A stretch of 64,000 nt of DNA from Halovibrio variabilis (GCF_007991175.1 NZ_BJXV01000006.1:62001-126000), one strand, 5' to 3'. Shown: positions 52,237 through 64,000, counted from the stretch's first letter. Program-made: numbers and translations. The notes: a model not told the origin generated them from the letters alone.

Positions 52237-52264
52237 AAAGGCCCGCATAAGCGGGCCTTTTTTT
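52237..52264 (+). terminator. Terminator after csp
   Basis: Stem AAAGGCCCGC / GCGGGCCTTT around ATAA, followed by a run of Ts. Confidence 0.92.
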
Positions 52265-52310
52265 ATTGCCTATTTGAATACTTCAGCACCGACCATCATC
52301 ACTTTAGCGG

Positions 52311-53087
52311 TTAGCCTTCGCTTCGAGATTCTCCGTTACCACCATCACCGACTTCCTGGCTGTCCTCACCGGCGTCCAGTTCGCCGGGCTCCAATACGGC
52401 CCCGCTCTCAGGATCTAGACTTTCCAGCTCTTGAAACTGCTCCTCAAGACGTTGCTCCGCTTCTTCGAAGCGACGCTCGGTCTCCTCAATCAGGGCGTCT
52501 ACATCGGTAGACTCAAGACCATCGTCTAGGGGCGTCCGCTCGGGCACACTGCCCTCAGTCTCCCAAGTAGACGAGAAATCTTCATCTTCGGCTGGCTCTA
52601 ACGTAGGTGCCTGCTGCTCTACCTCTTGAAACTGTTCTTCAAGACGCTGTTCGGCTTCTTCAAAACGGCGTTCGGTTTCGGCGATCATCTCATCCACATC
52701 GGAACGAGTCGCCTCGCCGGGCATTGCGCTCTCTTCATTGAGCACATCCTCAGGATCAGCGGCGAGCGTCTCTTCTCCAGCGTCAACGTCTTCAGCGGGT
52801 GCGGTAGCCGCCTCGGCATTTTCCGTATCACTGCCTTCACGCATGGTCTCAGCCTGCTCAAGCTCTTCGGCGGCTTGTGCCTCGATAGTGTCTTCCACTT
52901 CGTCAGCGCTGGCTGGCGTGTTTTCGGCCGCAGCCGATGGGGCCTCTTCCTCGCCTACCGTTTCGCCCTCCGAGACCGTTGCGCTTTCATCGTCTGAAGG
53001 CGCGGTGGGCTCTTCCTGGGCGTCTCCGCAGGCGCTCAACATAAGCGCCAGGGCGGCGAGTGCGGGTATCCATATGCGATTAGCCAT
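52311..53087 (-). CDS. Acidic repeat-bearing lipoprotein of unknown function
   Basis: 258-aa predicted lipoprotein: signal peptide with lipobox LSAC (Cys20; +2 residue Gly), then a very acidic, low-complexity body rich in Glu, Ala, Ser and Asp. I see no lysine in the whole protein. Two copies of a 26-residue unit start at residues 130 and 195, sharing ETERRFEEAEQRLEEQFQE; they should form helices or coiled coils. I recognise no known family. It lies between csp and a YegS-like kinase. The composition fits an extracytoplasmic protein in a halophile, but function is open. Confidence 0.85.
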   Translation of the reverse strand: MANRIWIPALAALALMLSACGDAQEEPTAPSDDESATVSEGETVGEEEAPSAAAENTPASADEVEDTIEAQAAEELEQAETMREGSDTENAEAATAPAEDVDAGEETLAADPEDVLNEESAMPGEATRSDVDEMIAETERRFEEAEQRLEEQFQEVEQQAPTLEPAEDEDFSSTWETEGSVPERTPLDDGLESTDVDALIEETERRFEEAEQRLEEQFQELESLDPESGAVLEPGELDAGEDSQEVGDGGNGESRSEG

Positions 53088-53131
53088 TTAATTTTTCTCC
53101 ATATAAACAGTAGAACGTGGGTATTAAACAC

Positions 53132-54091
53132 TTAAGCCGCATGATTTGCCGACAACAAAGGGCAATCATCGGGCATTAGCACCCGCAGCGCGAGAGGCAC
53201 CACTTCAGCGCAAAAGTGTTTATAACAGCGCGCCTCGCCATCCAACGTGAGCGGCCAGGCTGGGTCACCCGCCTCCGCCGTTACCGTCATTTTGGTCGTC
53301 GTGAAGTAACGCACAAAGCGTCCGTCGTAAGGAAAGCTCTGTAGCTCATTGATTAGCTTGGTCAACTCCATCATCGATTTGAAGTCTTTGACCAGCAACA
53401 CGTCCAAAAGACCATCATCAAGCTTGGCGCGAGGCGCTAACACCTGCCCGCCCCCCGACTGGCGGCCATTACCTAGCGCCAATAATAGCAGTGACGCCTC
53501 CTCTTGTTTTTCGTCCCAGTGCAGCGAGCCGCGATAGCTACGGTGACGCCACGCTTTTAGCGCGCCCATTAACGAATAGGCGCCGCCACCCAGCATGCGT
53601 TTCAGGGTTTTCGGCGTTGAGGAGGTTATTTCAGCGCCGAATCCGCCGGTGGTCATATTGATATAGTAGCCAGTAGACGATTCACTACCACGCCCCGCCG
53701 ATACTCGGACGACATCAATCGGGTAAGCACTTAGCGTCATTGCCAACGCCAAAGCCGGCCCGGGCTCCAGCGGCAGACCTAACGACGTTGCAAAGTCGTT
53801 GGCGCTGCCTAATGGCACAATGCCTAACGCCGGACGTTGATCGTGGGGCAAGCGCATTAAGCCATTCATCACTTCGCTCACGGTACCATCCCCACCACAG
53901 GCGATCGCATGGGTGATATCCGTTGCCCCATATTGCTCGACAATATCTTCCGCATCTCCCCCTTCCCAGGTAGCGCGAACAGTAACCTGCTTCCCTGCCT
54001 GGCGTTGCCCTTCGACTGCTTCGCGCAATGCCGGATTCCCGGCCGATTTACCGTTGACAATCAGTAAATAATGCTGCTTAGAGTCTGTCAC
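53132..54091 (-). CDS. YegS-like lipid kinase (diacylglycerol kinase catalytic domain)
   Basis: 319-aa protein of the DAGK catalytic family. The nucleotide motif GGDGT is at residues 66-70, with LLIVNGKSAGNP at the start and PLGSANDFATSLGLP. YegS from E. coli phosphorylates phosphatidylglycerol in vitro; the true substrate here is unknown. It lies 46 bases downstream of pepN on the same strand. Confidence 0.93.
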   Translation of the reverse strand: MTDSKQHYLLIVNGKSAGNPALREAVEGQRQAGKQVTVRATWEGGDAEDIVEQYGATDITHAIACGGDGTVSEVMNGLMRLPHDQRPALGIVPLGSANDFATSLGLPLEPGPALALAMTLSAYPIDVVRVSAGRGSESSTGYYINMTTGGFGAEITSSTPKTLKRMLGGGAYSLMGALKAWRHRSYRGSLHWDEKQEEASLLLLALGNGRQSGGGQVLAPRAKLDDGLLDVLLVKDFKSMMELTKLINELQSFPYDGRFVRYFTTTKMTVTAEAGDPAWPLTLDGEARCYKHFCAEVVPLALRVLMPDDCPLLSANHAA

Positions 54092-54137
54092 TGGTGTTAA
54101 TCCTTTCCTTGGTTAACCGCTTTAAGCACCTATCGCC

Positions 54138-56771
54138 TTACTGCACTAACGCCTTCTCGACCACTTCATACACATTGGCAGAAAGGGGCTGTTGTTTAAT
54201 CCGCTCAAGCTGTGACCGCATTAATTCCTGGCGGGTTTCATCAAAGCGCTGCCAGCGCGTTAACGGGGTAATGAGCCGCGCGGCAATTTCAGGATTGAGC
54301 AGGTTAAGCTCAATAACCACATCAGCCAATAGTTGGTAGCCTTGACCATCGATGCGGTGGAAATTAACCCGGTTCTGAGCAAACGCACCGATTAGCGCGC
54401 GGACCTTGTTGGGATTTTTGAGCGAAAAAGCAGGGTGCTGCATTAAGTACTTCACCCGTTCCAGCACGTCTGGCTGAGGGCGCGATACCTGAATAGTGAA
54501 CCACTGATCCATCACCAAGGGGTCGTGAGCCCACTTCTCGCCAAAGGCTTTCAAGGCTGGCGAGGCAAGATCATCGCGGTCACTGTGCACCAATAGCGTG
54601 AGCGCTTGACGCACATCGGTCATATTGTGGTCGTCGGCAAACTGCGCTTCACACAGTGCTAGGCCCTGCTCGTCTTCAATCGACATCAAATAGGCAAGCG
54701 CGACGTTTTTCAAGCTACGCTGAGCTATTTGTGCTGGCGTCGGCGCATAGGGCGCTTCCGCCACATTGGCCGCAAAGATAGCGAGAAATTCATCGCGCAG
54801 GGTAACGGCCAGGGACTGGCGCACAAATTCACGCGCGGCGTGAATGGCCTCAACGTCGACAATGGGCTGCTGCTCGGCGATATACGCTTCAGAAGGCAGC
54901 GTCAACATCTCTGCCAATACGGCCTTATCGTTCATTGGCCCGGTCAGCAATGCTTTAAAGGCATCCACCACGCGGCTATCCATGACTTTTTCGACGCCGT
55001 TGCGGTGGGCGGCAATCAAGTCTTCCAACGCTAACAAGGCCAATCGCTGACCGGCATCCCAGCGGTTGAAGCCATCGCTGTCGTGGGTCAGCAAAAAGGC
55101 CAGCTCCTCCCGGGAATAGGGGTAATTCAGCTTAACCGGCGCAGAAAACTCACGCAGCAAGGAAGGTACCGGCGCTTCGGCAACATCGGTAAAGACAAAC
55201 GTCTGCTCGTCGTCACGCAGGTGAATAACCGCGTCTTTACCGATCTTTTCGCCATCGAGCGTCAGGGTTAGATCCTGGCCCGACTTGGTGCCCACCAAGC
55301 CCATATGCACGGGGATATGCAGCGGCTGCTTATTCGGCTGCCCTGGCGTTGCAGGCGTGCGCTGATGTAGCGTTAGCTGGTACTCACCATGCACGTAATC
55401 GTACTCGCCATGGGCGTCGATCTCGGGCGTGCCTGCCTGGGCGTACCAGCGCATAAACTGACTCAGGTCTTCACCGGAAACCTCCGCCATACAGCCGACG
55501 AAATCCTCAATGGTCACCGCCTGGCCGTCGAAGCGAGCAAAATACAGGTCTGAGCCGCGACGAAAATTCTCCCAGCCGACCAGGTTGCGCAGCATGCGCA
55601 CGACTTCGGCACCTTTTTCATAAATCGTCAGAGTATAGAAGTTGGTAATTTCAATAAAATGGTCGGGGCGAATCGGGTGCGCCGTTGGGCCGCCATCTTC
55701 GGCAAACTGCGCAGTGCGGAAAAACGACACATCCTGAATACGCTTGACCGGGGCAGAATTGGTGTCCGCCGAAAAGCATTGATCACGAAAGACCGTAAAG
55801 CCCTCTTTCAGCGAGAGCTGAAACCAGTCGCGGCAGGTGACGCGATTACCCGACCAGTTGTGAAAGTATTCATGGGCAACGATGCCTTCGACACTCTGAA
55901 AAGCAGCGTCAGTCGCCGTATGGGGGTGGGTCAATACCGCAGCGGCGTTAAAAATATTAAGGCCTTTGTTTTCCATCGCCCCCATATTGAAGTCGTTGAC
56001 CGCCACAATCATAAACAGATCCAGGTCATATTCGCGGCCGTAGGTCTGCTCGTCCCACGCCATGGCGCGCTTTAACGAGGCCATGGCATGCTCGGTCTTG
56101 TCTAGATTGTCTTTTTCCACCCAAATCTGCAGCGTGACATCGCGACCGCTCATGGTGGTGAAGTGGTCTTCTATGCTGTGTAAATTGCCCGCAACAAGAG
56201 CAAACAAATAACAGGGCTTGGGGTGCGGGTCTTCCCAAGTCGCAAAATGACGCCCACCTTCCAGCTCGCCGCGCTCTAGCGGATTGCCGTTGGCCAGCAA
56301 AACCGGCTCATGTTGCTGATTGCCGATGACAGTGACCTTAAACGTCGCCATAACGTCCGGGCGGTCGGGGTAAAAGGTGATCCGCCGAAAGCCTTCCGCC
56401 TCGCACTGAGTGCAGTACATGCCATTGGATTGATACAGGCCTTCTAGCGCCGTGTTCTCCTGCGGGGCAATCTCCACCTCGCTTTCCAACGTGAACTGCT
56501 CGGGCACTTGCGCAATGCTCAGGGCTTGTTCGTCCAGCGTATAAGCAGAGGCCTCCAGCGGCGCTGCATCTATCGCCAGGGAGATCAGCTTTAAATGCTC
56601 GCCATTTAACACAAGCGGCGCGTTAGCGTCAGCCTCTGGATGACGCTCCATCAATAGTCGCGCTTTCACACGGGTCGCGGCGGGGTCAAGATCAAACGTC
56701 AGCTCGGTATGGGTTACCCGGTAGGCGGGCGGCTGGTAGTCGCTTAAATAAACCGGCTGCGGATCAGACAT
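54138..56771 (-). CDS. pepN: Aminopeptidase N (M1 metallopeptidase)
   Basis: 877-aa broad-specificity aminopeptidase. The exopeptidase motif GAMENKGLN and the zinc motif HEYFH (His300, Glu301, His304) with a downstream KEGFTVFRDQ Glu are visible. Length matches E. coli PepN (870). It works in cytoplasmic peptide turnover. Followed by the lipid kinase gene. Confidence 0.98.
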   Translation of the reverse strand: MSDPQPVYLSDYQPPAYRVTHTELTFDLDPAATRVKARLLMERHPEADANAPLVLNGEHLKLISLAIDAAPLEASAYTLDEQALSIAQVPEQFTLESEVEIAPQENTALEGLYQSNGMYCTQCEAEGFRRITFYPDRPDVMATFKVTVIGNQQHEPVLLANGNPLERGELEGGRHFATWEDPHPKPCYLFALVAGNLHSIEDHFTTMSGRDVTLQIWVEKDNLDKTEHAMASLKRAMAWDEQTYGREYDLDLFMIVAVNDFNMGAMENKGLNIFNAAAVLTHPHTATDAAFQSVEGIVAHEYFHNWSGNRVTCRDWFQLSLKEGFTVFRDQCFSADTNSAPVKRIQDVSFFRTAQFAEDGGPTAHPIRPDHFIEITNFYTLTIYEKGAEVVRMLRNLVGWENFRRGSDLYFARFDGQAVTIEDFVGCMAEVSGEDLSQFMRWYAQAGTPEIDAHGEYDYVHGEYQLTLHQRTPATPGQPNKQPLHIPVHMGLVGTKSGQDLTLTLDGEKIGKDAVIHLRDDEQTFVFTDVAEAPVPSLLREFSAPVKLNYPYSREELAFLLTHDSDGFNRWDAGQRLALLALEDLIAAHRNGVEKVMDSRVVDAFKALLTGPMNDKAVLAEMLTLPSEAYIAEQQPIVDVEAIHAAREFVRQSLAVTLRDEFLAIFAANVAEAPYAPTPAQIAQRSLKNVALAYLMSIEDEQGLALCEAQFADDHNMTDVRQALTLLVHSDRDDLASPALKAFGEKWAHDPLVMDQWFTIQVSRPQPDVLERVKYLMQHPAFSLKNPNKVRALIGAFAQNRVNFHRIDGQGYQLLADVVIELNLLNPEIAARLITPLTRWQRFDETRQELMRSQLERIKQQPLSANVYEVVEKALVQ

Positions 56772-56829
56772 AGTGCGGGACTCCTGTATAAAACGAATAT
56801 TACATAATCAGTTTAGTTAACATCACCGC

Positions 56830-57315
56830 TTAATCGCGGAAATTATCAAATTGAAGGGGTAGATCCGGCCCCTCTTCGCCGCGTAGTAGCGCCATGACGT
56901 TTTGTAAGTCGTCGCGTTTTTTACCCGTTACCCGGACTTTCTCACCTTGGATTTGCGCCTGCACTTTTAACTTGCTGGCTTTGATACGCTTAACCACATC
57001 TTTGGCTTCCGCCGCGTCGAGCCCTTCCTTGAGAGCGACTTCCTGGCGCGCTTTCACGCCTGTGAGTACGGGGTCTTGGATATCCATACAGCGGGCATCG
57101 ATGCCCCGGGCGATAAGACGTGCACGCAGCACATCGAGCATTTGCTTAAGCTGGAAATCAACTTCAGCCTCGAGCTGCACTTTGTCACCTTCAAGGGTGA
57201 AGCTGGCATCGACGCCTTTAAAATCAAACCGCGACTGCACTTCTCGGTTGGCTTGATCAACGGCGTTGGCGCCTTCGTGCTTATCGAACTCTGAGACAAT
57301 ATCAAATGAGGGCAT
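56830..57315 (-). CDS. yajQ: YajQ-family nucleotide-binding protein
   Basis: 161-aa protein with the strongly conserved start [20 protein letters not shown] and [13 protein letters not shown], and two ferredoxin-like folds. Some YajQ homologues bind cyclic di-GMP and affect virulence gene expression; the general role is not settled. Confidence 0.95.
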   Translation of the reverse strand: MPSFDIVSEFDKHEGANAVDQANREVQSRFDFKGVDASFTLEGDKVQLEAEVDFQLKQMLDVLRARLIARGIDARCMDIQDPVLTGVKARQEVALKEGLDAAEAKDVVKRIKASKLKVQAQIQGEKVRVTGKKRDDLQNVMALLRGEEGPDLPLQFDNFRD

Positions 57316-57565
57316 TATGTAATTCCTGGCGAGACATGACCCCCTATTCTAGAGCAGCCAACCCCCTAGGGGCCAATTCTGTTGTTTTTTGTTGCTTTAC
57401 CGCACCCATTATTAAGACAAATCTTCGCCAAGACTGAAAAATATTTGTACAGAAATTATCTTCAAGCACCTCCGTAAAGATGTTCAACCCTCTCCGGATG
57501 GCTTAGGCTAGCGGTTTATAAAATCGTCTATTGTTCAACCTACTCTTTTTTTACCAGGAGATACC

Positions 57566-58165
57566 ATGAGTGACCGCGACACCCGCCACAAAGCCTCCAT
57601 GCAAAAACTCAAGGCCCGCGTTGACGAGAAAGTCGCCAGTGCCGATGAGCAGCGCGGTCTGGTTATCGTTAACACCGGCAATGGCAAAGGCAAAACAACG
57701 GCCGCCTGGGGCACGGTTACCCGGTCGTTAGGCTATGGCTATAAAGTAGCCGTGGTGCAGTTTATTAAAGGGCTTTGGGAGTGTGGCGAACGCAATCGTT
57801 TGGAGGAGGATACCAACCTAGAAGTGGCGATCATGGCGACCGGCTTCACCTGGGATACGCAAAATCGCCAAGCGGATACCGACGCCTGTCACGCAGTATG
57901 GAAAGAAGCCGAGCGCATGCTGGCGGACCCAGACACCTATCTGGTGGTGCTCGACGAAATCACCTATATGCTCAAGTTTGGCTACCTGGACATCGCTACC
58001 GTCAAGCAGGCGCTAGAAAATCGCCCGACGGAGCAGACGGTGATTATCACTGGCCGTAACGCCCACCGCGAATTAGTCGACATGGCCGATACGGTGACCG
58101 AAATGCAGGAAGTGCGCCACGCCTTTAACAATGGGATACAGGCGCGTCGCGGCATCGACTTTTAA
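57566..58165 (+). CDS. cobO: Cob(I)yrinic acid a,c-diamide adenosyltransferase (CobO/BtuR)
   Basis: 199-aa ATP:corrinoid adenosyltransferase, needed to make adenosylcobalamin by synthesis or salvage. The P-loop is GNGKGKTT (residues 38-45), with AVVQFIKGLWECGERN and VLDEITYMLKFGYL. No other cobalamin gene is in the window and the 250-base upstream region shows no B12-riboswitch motif. An AGGAG site precedes the ATG. Confidence 0.96.
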   Translation: MSDRDTRHKASMQKLKARVDEKVASADEQRGLVIVNTGNGKGKTTAAWGTVTRSLGYGYKVAVVQFIKGLWECGERNRLEEDTNLEVAIMATGFTWDTQNRQADTDACHAVWKEAERMLADPDTYLVVLDEITYMLKFGYLDIATVKQALENRPTEQTVIITGRNAHRELVDMADTVTEMQEVRHAFNNGIQARRGIDF

Positions 58166-58182
58166 TGGCGATTTAGCAATGC

Positions 58183-58210
58183 AAAAGGGGCAACGTAGTT
58201 GCCCCTTTTT
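58183..58210. terminator. Bidirectional terminator between cobO and purA
   Basis: Perfect 12-base stem AAAAGGGGCAAC / GTTGCCCCTTTT around a three-base loop, with T-runs on both strands. Confidence 0.92.
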
Positions 58211-58254
58211 GTTCATCTGCTCATCTATTCATTAATAACCCGCTTGAACCACGC

Positions 58255-60746
<2,492 letters not shown>

Positions 60747-60837
60747 GTGAACAATCCTGCAAGACGATGAAGGCCCAATCCATTCAGGCAGTACTGGCAC
60801 TTGGCCATTGACTGCATCAGCGTTGAATAAGGGCCAC

Positions 60838-60861
60838 AAAAAAACCGGGCGACGCCCGGTT
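60838..60861 (-). terminator. Terminator after hflC
   Basis: On the minus strand AACCGGGCG / CGCCCGGTT around a short loop followed by TTTTTTT. It separates hflKC from hisZ-purA. Confidence 0.88.
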
Positions 60862-60945
60862 AATAAATTCTATCACGTTTATTGGCCGGGTGAACCCCGC
60901 TTGGCGGTAGGTAAACCGAGGCGGGGAGACCCGACCAGTGACGAG

Positions 60946-61836
60946 TTACTCGCTGTCACTACCTGCTGGTGAAGGATTGCGCAGATAGCGGAAGAAATCG
61001 CTATCCGGCTCCAAGACCATCATGTTGTTATCGTCAGCAAAGCTTTCACGATAAGCATTTAGGCTGCGCCAGAAAGAGAAGAACTCCTGATCCTGACCGT
61101 AAGCTTCTGAAAAGATCGCCGCGGCCTGGGCATCACCTTCACCGCGTAGTGTCTCAGAGCGCTCATTGGCCTGGGCAAGCAGGACTTGACGACGACGATC
61201 CGCGTTAGCGCGAATACGCTCGGCTTCTTCCTCACCCTGGGCGCGCCATTCACGGGCTTCACGCTCACGCTCAGAGCGCATGCGATCAAACACAGCCGCG
61301 GAGACGTCTTGGGGTAGATCAATCCGCTTGATACGAATATCGCGAATCGCCACGCCCAGCTCGTCACGCATTAACTCGTCTAGCTCTGCAGTAGGGCCGG
61401 TCATTAGATCATCGCGGCGCTCGGCGATAATTTCCTGAAGATTCAAGCGGCCAAACTCGTTACGCAGGCTTTCATCCACCCGCGGCTGAATCAAACGAAC
61501 CGCCATTAACTCATCGCCCGCCGTCGCCTCGTAGTAGCGAGTGGGGTTAATCACCTGCCACTTGACGTAGGAGTCGACGATCACCGCTTTCTGCTCAAGG
61601 GTCAGATAGCGGCTGGTATCGGTGTCCAGCGTCAACAAACGCACATCAAATTTACGAATCGTTTGCGCGATCGGCACCTTGGTATGTAAACCAGGCTGAA
61701 TGTTCTCTTCGATGACCTCACCAAAACGCAGTTTCACGGCGCGTTCGGTTTCATCTACCACGTACAGAGTGTTGCTCGCCAGCCACGCCACGGCAGCTAG
61801 ACCACCAACAATCAGCAGGGATCGATTATTAATCAT
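60946..61836 (-). CDS. hflC: Membrane protein HflC (SPFH family)
   Basis: 296-aa SPFH/prohibitin protein with one N-terminal membrane anchor (residues 5-22). It pairs with HflK to form a cage around the FtsH protease and modulate its activity. The family start YVVDETERAVKLRFGEV and IAERRDDL, EREAREWRAQGEEEAERI are visible. No gap separates it from hflK. Confidence 0.96.
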   Translation of the reverse strand: MINNRSLLIVGGLAAVAWLASNTLYVVDETERAVKLRFGEVIEENIQPGLHTKVPIAQTIRKFDVRLLTLDTDTSRYLTLEQKAVIVDSYVKWQVINPTRYYEATAGDELMAVRLIQPRVDESLRNEFGRLNLQEIIAERRDDLMTGPTAELDELMRDELGVAIRDIRIKRIDLPQDVSAAVFDRMRSEREREAREWRAQGEEEAERIRANADRRRQVLLAQANERSETLRGEGDAQAAAIFSEAYGQDQEFFSFWRSLNAYRESFADDNNMMVLEPDSDFFRYLRNPSPAGSDSE

Positions 61837-63084
61837 TTACCGGCCCTCCCTGCGGATAGAGCTATTATTGTTACTGGATGAGGAACTGCTGCCCTGTGTA
61901 TTGCGCAAGCGCTCAAGCACAGCGGGGTCTAGCGACTCGTTACTATTGGCATTATTACCCGACGATGAACGATTGCCACCCCGCAGCTGATCCAGCGGTA
62001 GATACATTAGCGGGGCGTTGTCACTCACATCCAGCAACACCTTCGGCGTATTACCAAAGACTTCTTCGATTGCGTCCAGGTACATCCGCTCACGCATGAT
62101 GCCCGGTGAATTGCGGTACTCGGTCAACAGCGAATTAAAGCGGTTAGCTTGACCCTGCGCTCTAGCAACCACTGACTCGCGGTAACCCTGGCCTTGCTCA
62201 ACCACACGCTGGGCCTGACCTTGCGCTTCAGGAATGATCGCGTTGGCGTAAGCGATACCTTGGTTAATCGTACGCTGACGATCTTCACGGGCACGGATAA
62301 CGTCATCAAAGGCGTCAATCACGGGCTCGGGGGCCGAGGTGGACTCAATGTTGATGGTTTGTAAACGAATACCGGCACCATAGTTGTCGAGATAGGACTG
62401 CAAACGGCTAGACACCGAGCTACCCAGAATCTCACGGCCCGAGGTAAGGATATCGATCATATCGGTACCACCCACCACGTGGCGCAATGCTGAATCCAAC
62501 GCGTTTTCAATCGAAGTGGCCGGATCACGCACGTTGAGCACAAAGTCACCAGGGTTAGCCACTTGGTACTGCGCTGAAATTTCCACTTCAACGATATTTT
62601 CGTCACGGGTCAGCATCGACTGCGTTTGCGTCAGTGAGCGTACGCGGGTCACATTAACCATACGCACTTCGTCGATCAGCGGCGGGTTCCATTGCAAACC
62701 TGGATCGACAATGCTTTGGAATTCGCCAAAGCGTAGCACAACGCCGCGCTCGGATTGGTCGACGAGGTAGAACCCCATCGCCGCCCAAATCGCCAATGCG
62801 GCGACAATTAGCAAGCCCGGCAGCGCAAAAGGATTACGGCTTTTACCGCCACCACCGCCGCCGGTTTTTTTGCCACCGCCCTTCTTGCCGCCACCCAGCA
62901 TGCTATTTAGCTTGTCTTGAAACTTTTTGAGCGCTTCATCCAAGTCGGGAGGGCCTTGGTTGTTGCCTCCTTTATTGCCGCCATTATTACCGCCACGGTT
63001 GCCATCGCCGTCGTTTCCACCGCGTCGGCCGCCACTGCTCCAAGGGTCGTGCTGATTGCCACCACCAGGCTCATTCCAGGCCAT
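61837..63084 (-). CDS. hflK: Membrane protein HflK (SPFH family)
   Basis: 415-aa SPFH protein. The N-terminus is a Gly/Asn-rich low-complexity cytoplasmic stretch (residues 5-80), then the membrane anchor (87-107), and the SPFH domain beginning YLVDQSERGVVLRFGEF. It forms a multimeric cage with HflC around FtsH. The C-terminus is another Ser/Asn-rich tail. Confidence 0.96.
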   Translation of the reverse strand: MAWNEPGGGNQHDPWSSGGRRGGNDGDGNRGGNNGGNKGGNNQGPPDLDEALKKFQDKLNSMLGGGKKGGGKKTGGGGGGKSRNPFALPGLLIVAALAIWAAMGFYLVDQSERGVVLRFGEFQSIVDPGLQWNPPLIDEVRMVNVTRVRSLTQTQSMLTRDENIVEVEISAQYQVANPGDFVLNVRDPATSIENALDSALRHVVGGTDMIDILTSGREILGSSVSSRLQSYLDNYGAGIRLQTINIESTSAPEPVIDAFDDVIRAREDRQRTINQGIAYANAIIPEAQGQAQRVVEQGQGYRESVVARAQGQANRFNSLLTEYRNSPGIMRERMYLDAIEEVFGNTPKVLLDVSDNAPLMYLPLDQLRGGNRSSSGNNANSNESLDPAVLERLRNTQGSSSSSSNNNSSIRREGR

Positions 63085-63231
63085 ACTTCGTCTCCACTAA
63101 GGTATTCACTAACGCCAGTGGCGTCGTGGTTAAACGATGCCACCACGTTTTGATATTGTTGCTATATAAATCTTGTACCATTTTTATACGAGGTAGCATA
63201 CTGCAGCGTACTAGAAAACAGGGTGGATAGA

Positions 63232-64000
63232 CTACCACTCATCAGTTTCACGCAGTGCTTCAGGTAAATAGGTATTGGCGCGTTCGCCCAGCTGTGCCAT
63301 CAATTGGTTAAAATCGCGACGCGGCAAACGCACATCCAACACCGAATGTCCCTGATCGTCAAAGTCTTCCCCGCGAACGGCATTCAGCTCATGCAGGCCA
63401 GCACGCAGCTTACCTTGCTCAGGGTTTAGTGTCAGCGAAAAGCCAATAACATCCTTTGCCAAGCGCTCAGAAAGCGCCTCGTGCAGCAGTTCAAGCCCCT
63501 GTTCCTGCTGGGCTGAAAGCCACACAACCTCTGGAACACCCTGGCCGTCGCGTTCAATACGCGGCGAACTATCCAGCTTATCAATTTTATTCATGACTTT
63601 AAGCACCGGTACATCATCGGCACCGATCTCTTTAAGCACCAACTCTACCTGCTCAACGTTCAGCTCACGGTCTGGGTCTGCCGCATCAATCACGTGGACT
63701 AGCAGCGTGGCTTCGGAGGCTTCCTGCAGCGTGGCTTGAAACGACTCGACCAGCTTGTGCGGCAAGTGGCGAATAAAGCCCACGGTATCCGCCATCACCA
63801 CGGGACCCACGTCTTCAATCTCAAGCCGCCGTAAGGTGGGGTCCAGGGTCGCAAACAGCTGGTCCGCGGCGAACACCTCGGCATTGGTCAAGGCGTTGAA
63901 CAGCGTCGACTTGCCCGCGTTGGTGTAACCCACCAGCGAAACACTGTGAATTTCAGCACGCGAGCGGGCACGACGATTCTGGTCGCGCTGACTGCGGACT
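63232..64000 (-). CDS. hflX: GTPase HflX, N-terminus cut by window edge
   Basis: C-terminal part (about 256 codons) of HflX, a ribosome-associated GTPase that splits stalled ribosomes. The G1 motif GYTNAGKST is preceded by RSRAEIHSVSLV, G3 is DTVGF, and G4 NKIDK. The reading frame stays open to the right edge, so the N-terminal HflX domain lies outside. In relatives hfq precedes it. The 147-base gap to hflK holds no evident gene. Confidence 0.96.
   Translation of the reverse strand, partial: VRSQRDQNRRARSRAEIHSVSLVGYTNAGKSTLFNALTNAEVFAADQLFATLDPTLRRLEIEDVGPVVMADTVGFIRHLPHKLVESFQATLQEASEATLLVHVIDAADPDRELNVEQVELVLKEIGADDVPVLKVMNKIDKLDSSPRIERDGQGVPEVVWLSAQQEQGLELLHEALSERLAKDVIGFSLTLNPEQGKLRAGLHELNAVRGEDFDDQGHSVLDVRLPRRDFNQLMAQLGERANTYLPEALRETDEW

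Noticed and set aside
57316..57565. Cobalamin riboswitch before cobO
   Set aside because: No B12-box or conserved core sequence seen on either strand.
63085..63231. Sigma-54 promoter (TGGTAC...) before hflK
   Set aside because: TGGTAC-N5 is followed by TTATA, not the TTGC required at -12.

Overview
The window reads as a chromosomal core region of a gammaproteobacterium, most likely Halomonadaceae (Halomonas/Vreelandella-like). The reasons are: gene order from rsmH to gatB closely follows the Pseudomonas order as I recall it, GC content is moderately high by eye, many proteins are acidic, HisG is the short form paired with HisZ, and GatCAB is present. The genus call is an inference; no database search was possible. 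About 66 protein genes and one RNA gene (rnpB) fill the window. No tRNA, rRNA, prophage, insertion sequence or CRISPR array was seen, and no gene-free stretch exceeds 300 bases (the longest, 21853-22147, is 295).

Layout: (1) 1-6.9 kb: rsmH (cut by the left edge), rnpB, rsmI, then divergent lpoA-yraN-gmhA/diaA-dolP for cell-envelope work, then sspA-sspB. (2) 7-10.7 kb: petABC (cytochrome bc1) and rplM-rpsI. (3) 10.9-15 kb: zapE, zapG, a Nif3-like gene and the periplasmic protease algW. (4) 15-21.9 kb, minus strand: mlaFEDCB-ibaG-murA-hisG-hisD, mixing outer-membrane lipid transport, peptidoglycan precursor synthesis and histidine synthesis. (5) 22.1-29.4 kb, plus strand: kdsD-kdsC-lptC-lptA-lptB for LPS, then rpoN-hpf-ptsN-rapZ-ptsO (sigma-54 and nitrogen PTS). 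(6) 29.4-41.3 kb: pmbA/tldD proteases around darP (yjgA), the giant AsmA-like yhdP, rng, maf and mreBCD. (7) 41.5-44.8 kb: gatCAB. (8) 44.9-57.3 kb: sixA-gpsA, htpG with a near-perfect sigma-32 promoter, a DUF1232 gene, slt, a LysE-type exporter, a cold-shock gene, an unusual lysine-free acidic lipoprotein, a YegS-like lipid kinase, pepN and yajQ. (9) 57.6-64 kb: cobO, then hflX(partial)-hflK-hflC and hisZ-purA.

Functionally the region is dominated by envelope building: murA, lpoA, slt and mreBCD (peptidoglycan and shape); kds/lpt (LPS); mla, yhdP and dolP (lipid homeostasis); algW (envelope stress). Translation genes (rsmH/rsmI, rnpB, rplM/rpsI, hpf, gatCAB) and membrane protein quality control (hflKC, htpG) fill most of the rest.

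I did not find a convincing new multi-gene system. The most unusual signal is a set of short-period tandem DNA repeats at gene junctions (9 bp before rplM, 14 bp between gpsA and htpG, 15 bp in the gpsA 3' end, 18 bp between rsmI and lpoA). In two of these (rplM, lpoA) each repeat unit carries an in-frame ATG, and the resulting small ORF ends with its stop codon overlapping the Shine-Dalgarno sequence of the next gene, which suggests repeat-encoded leader peptides coupled to the downstream gene. This is a hypothesis from sequence only.
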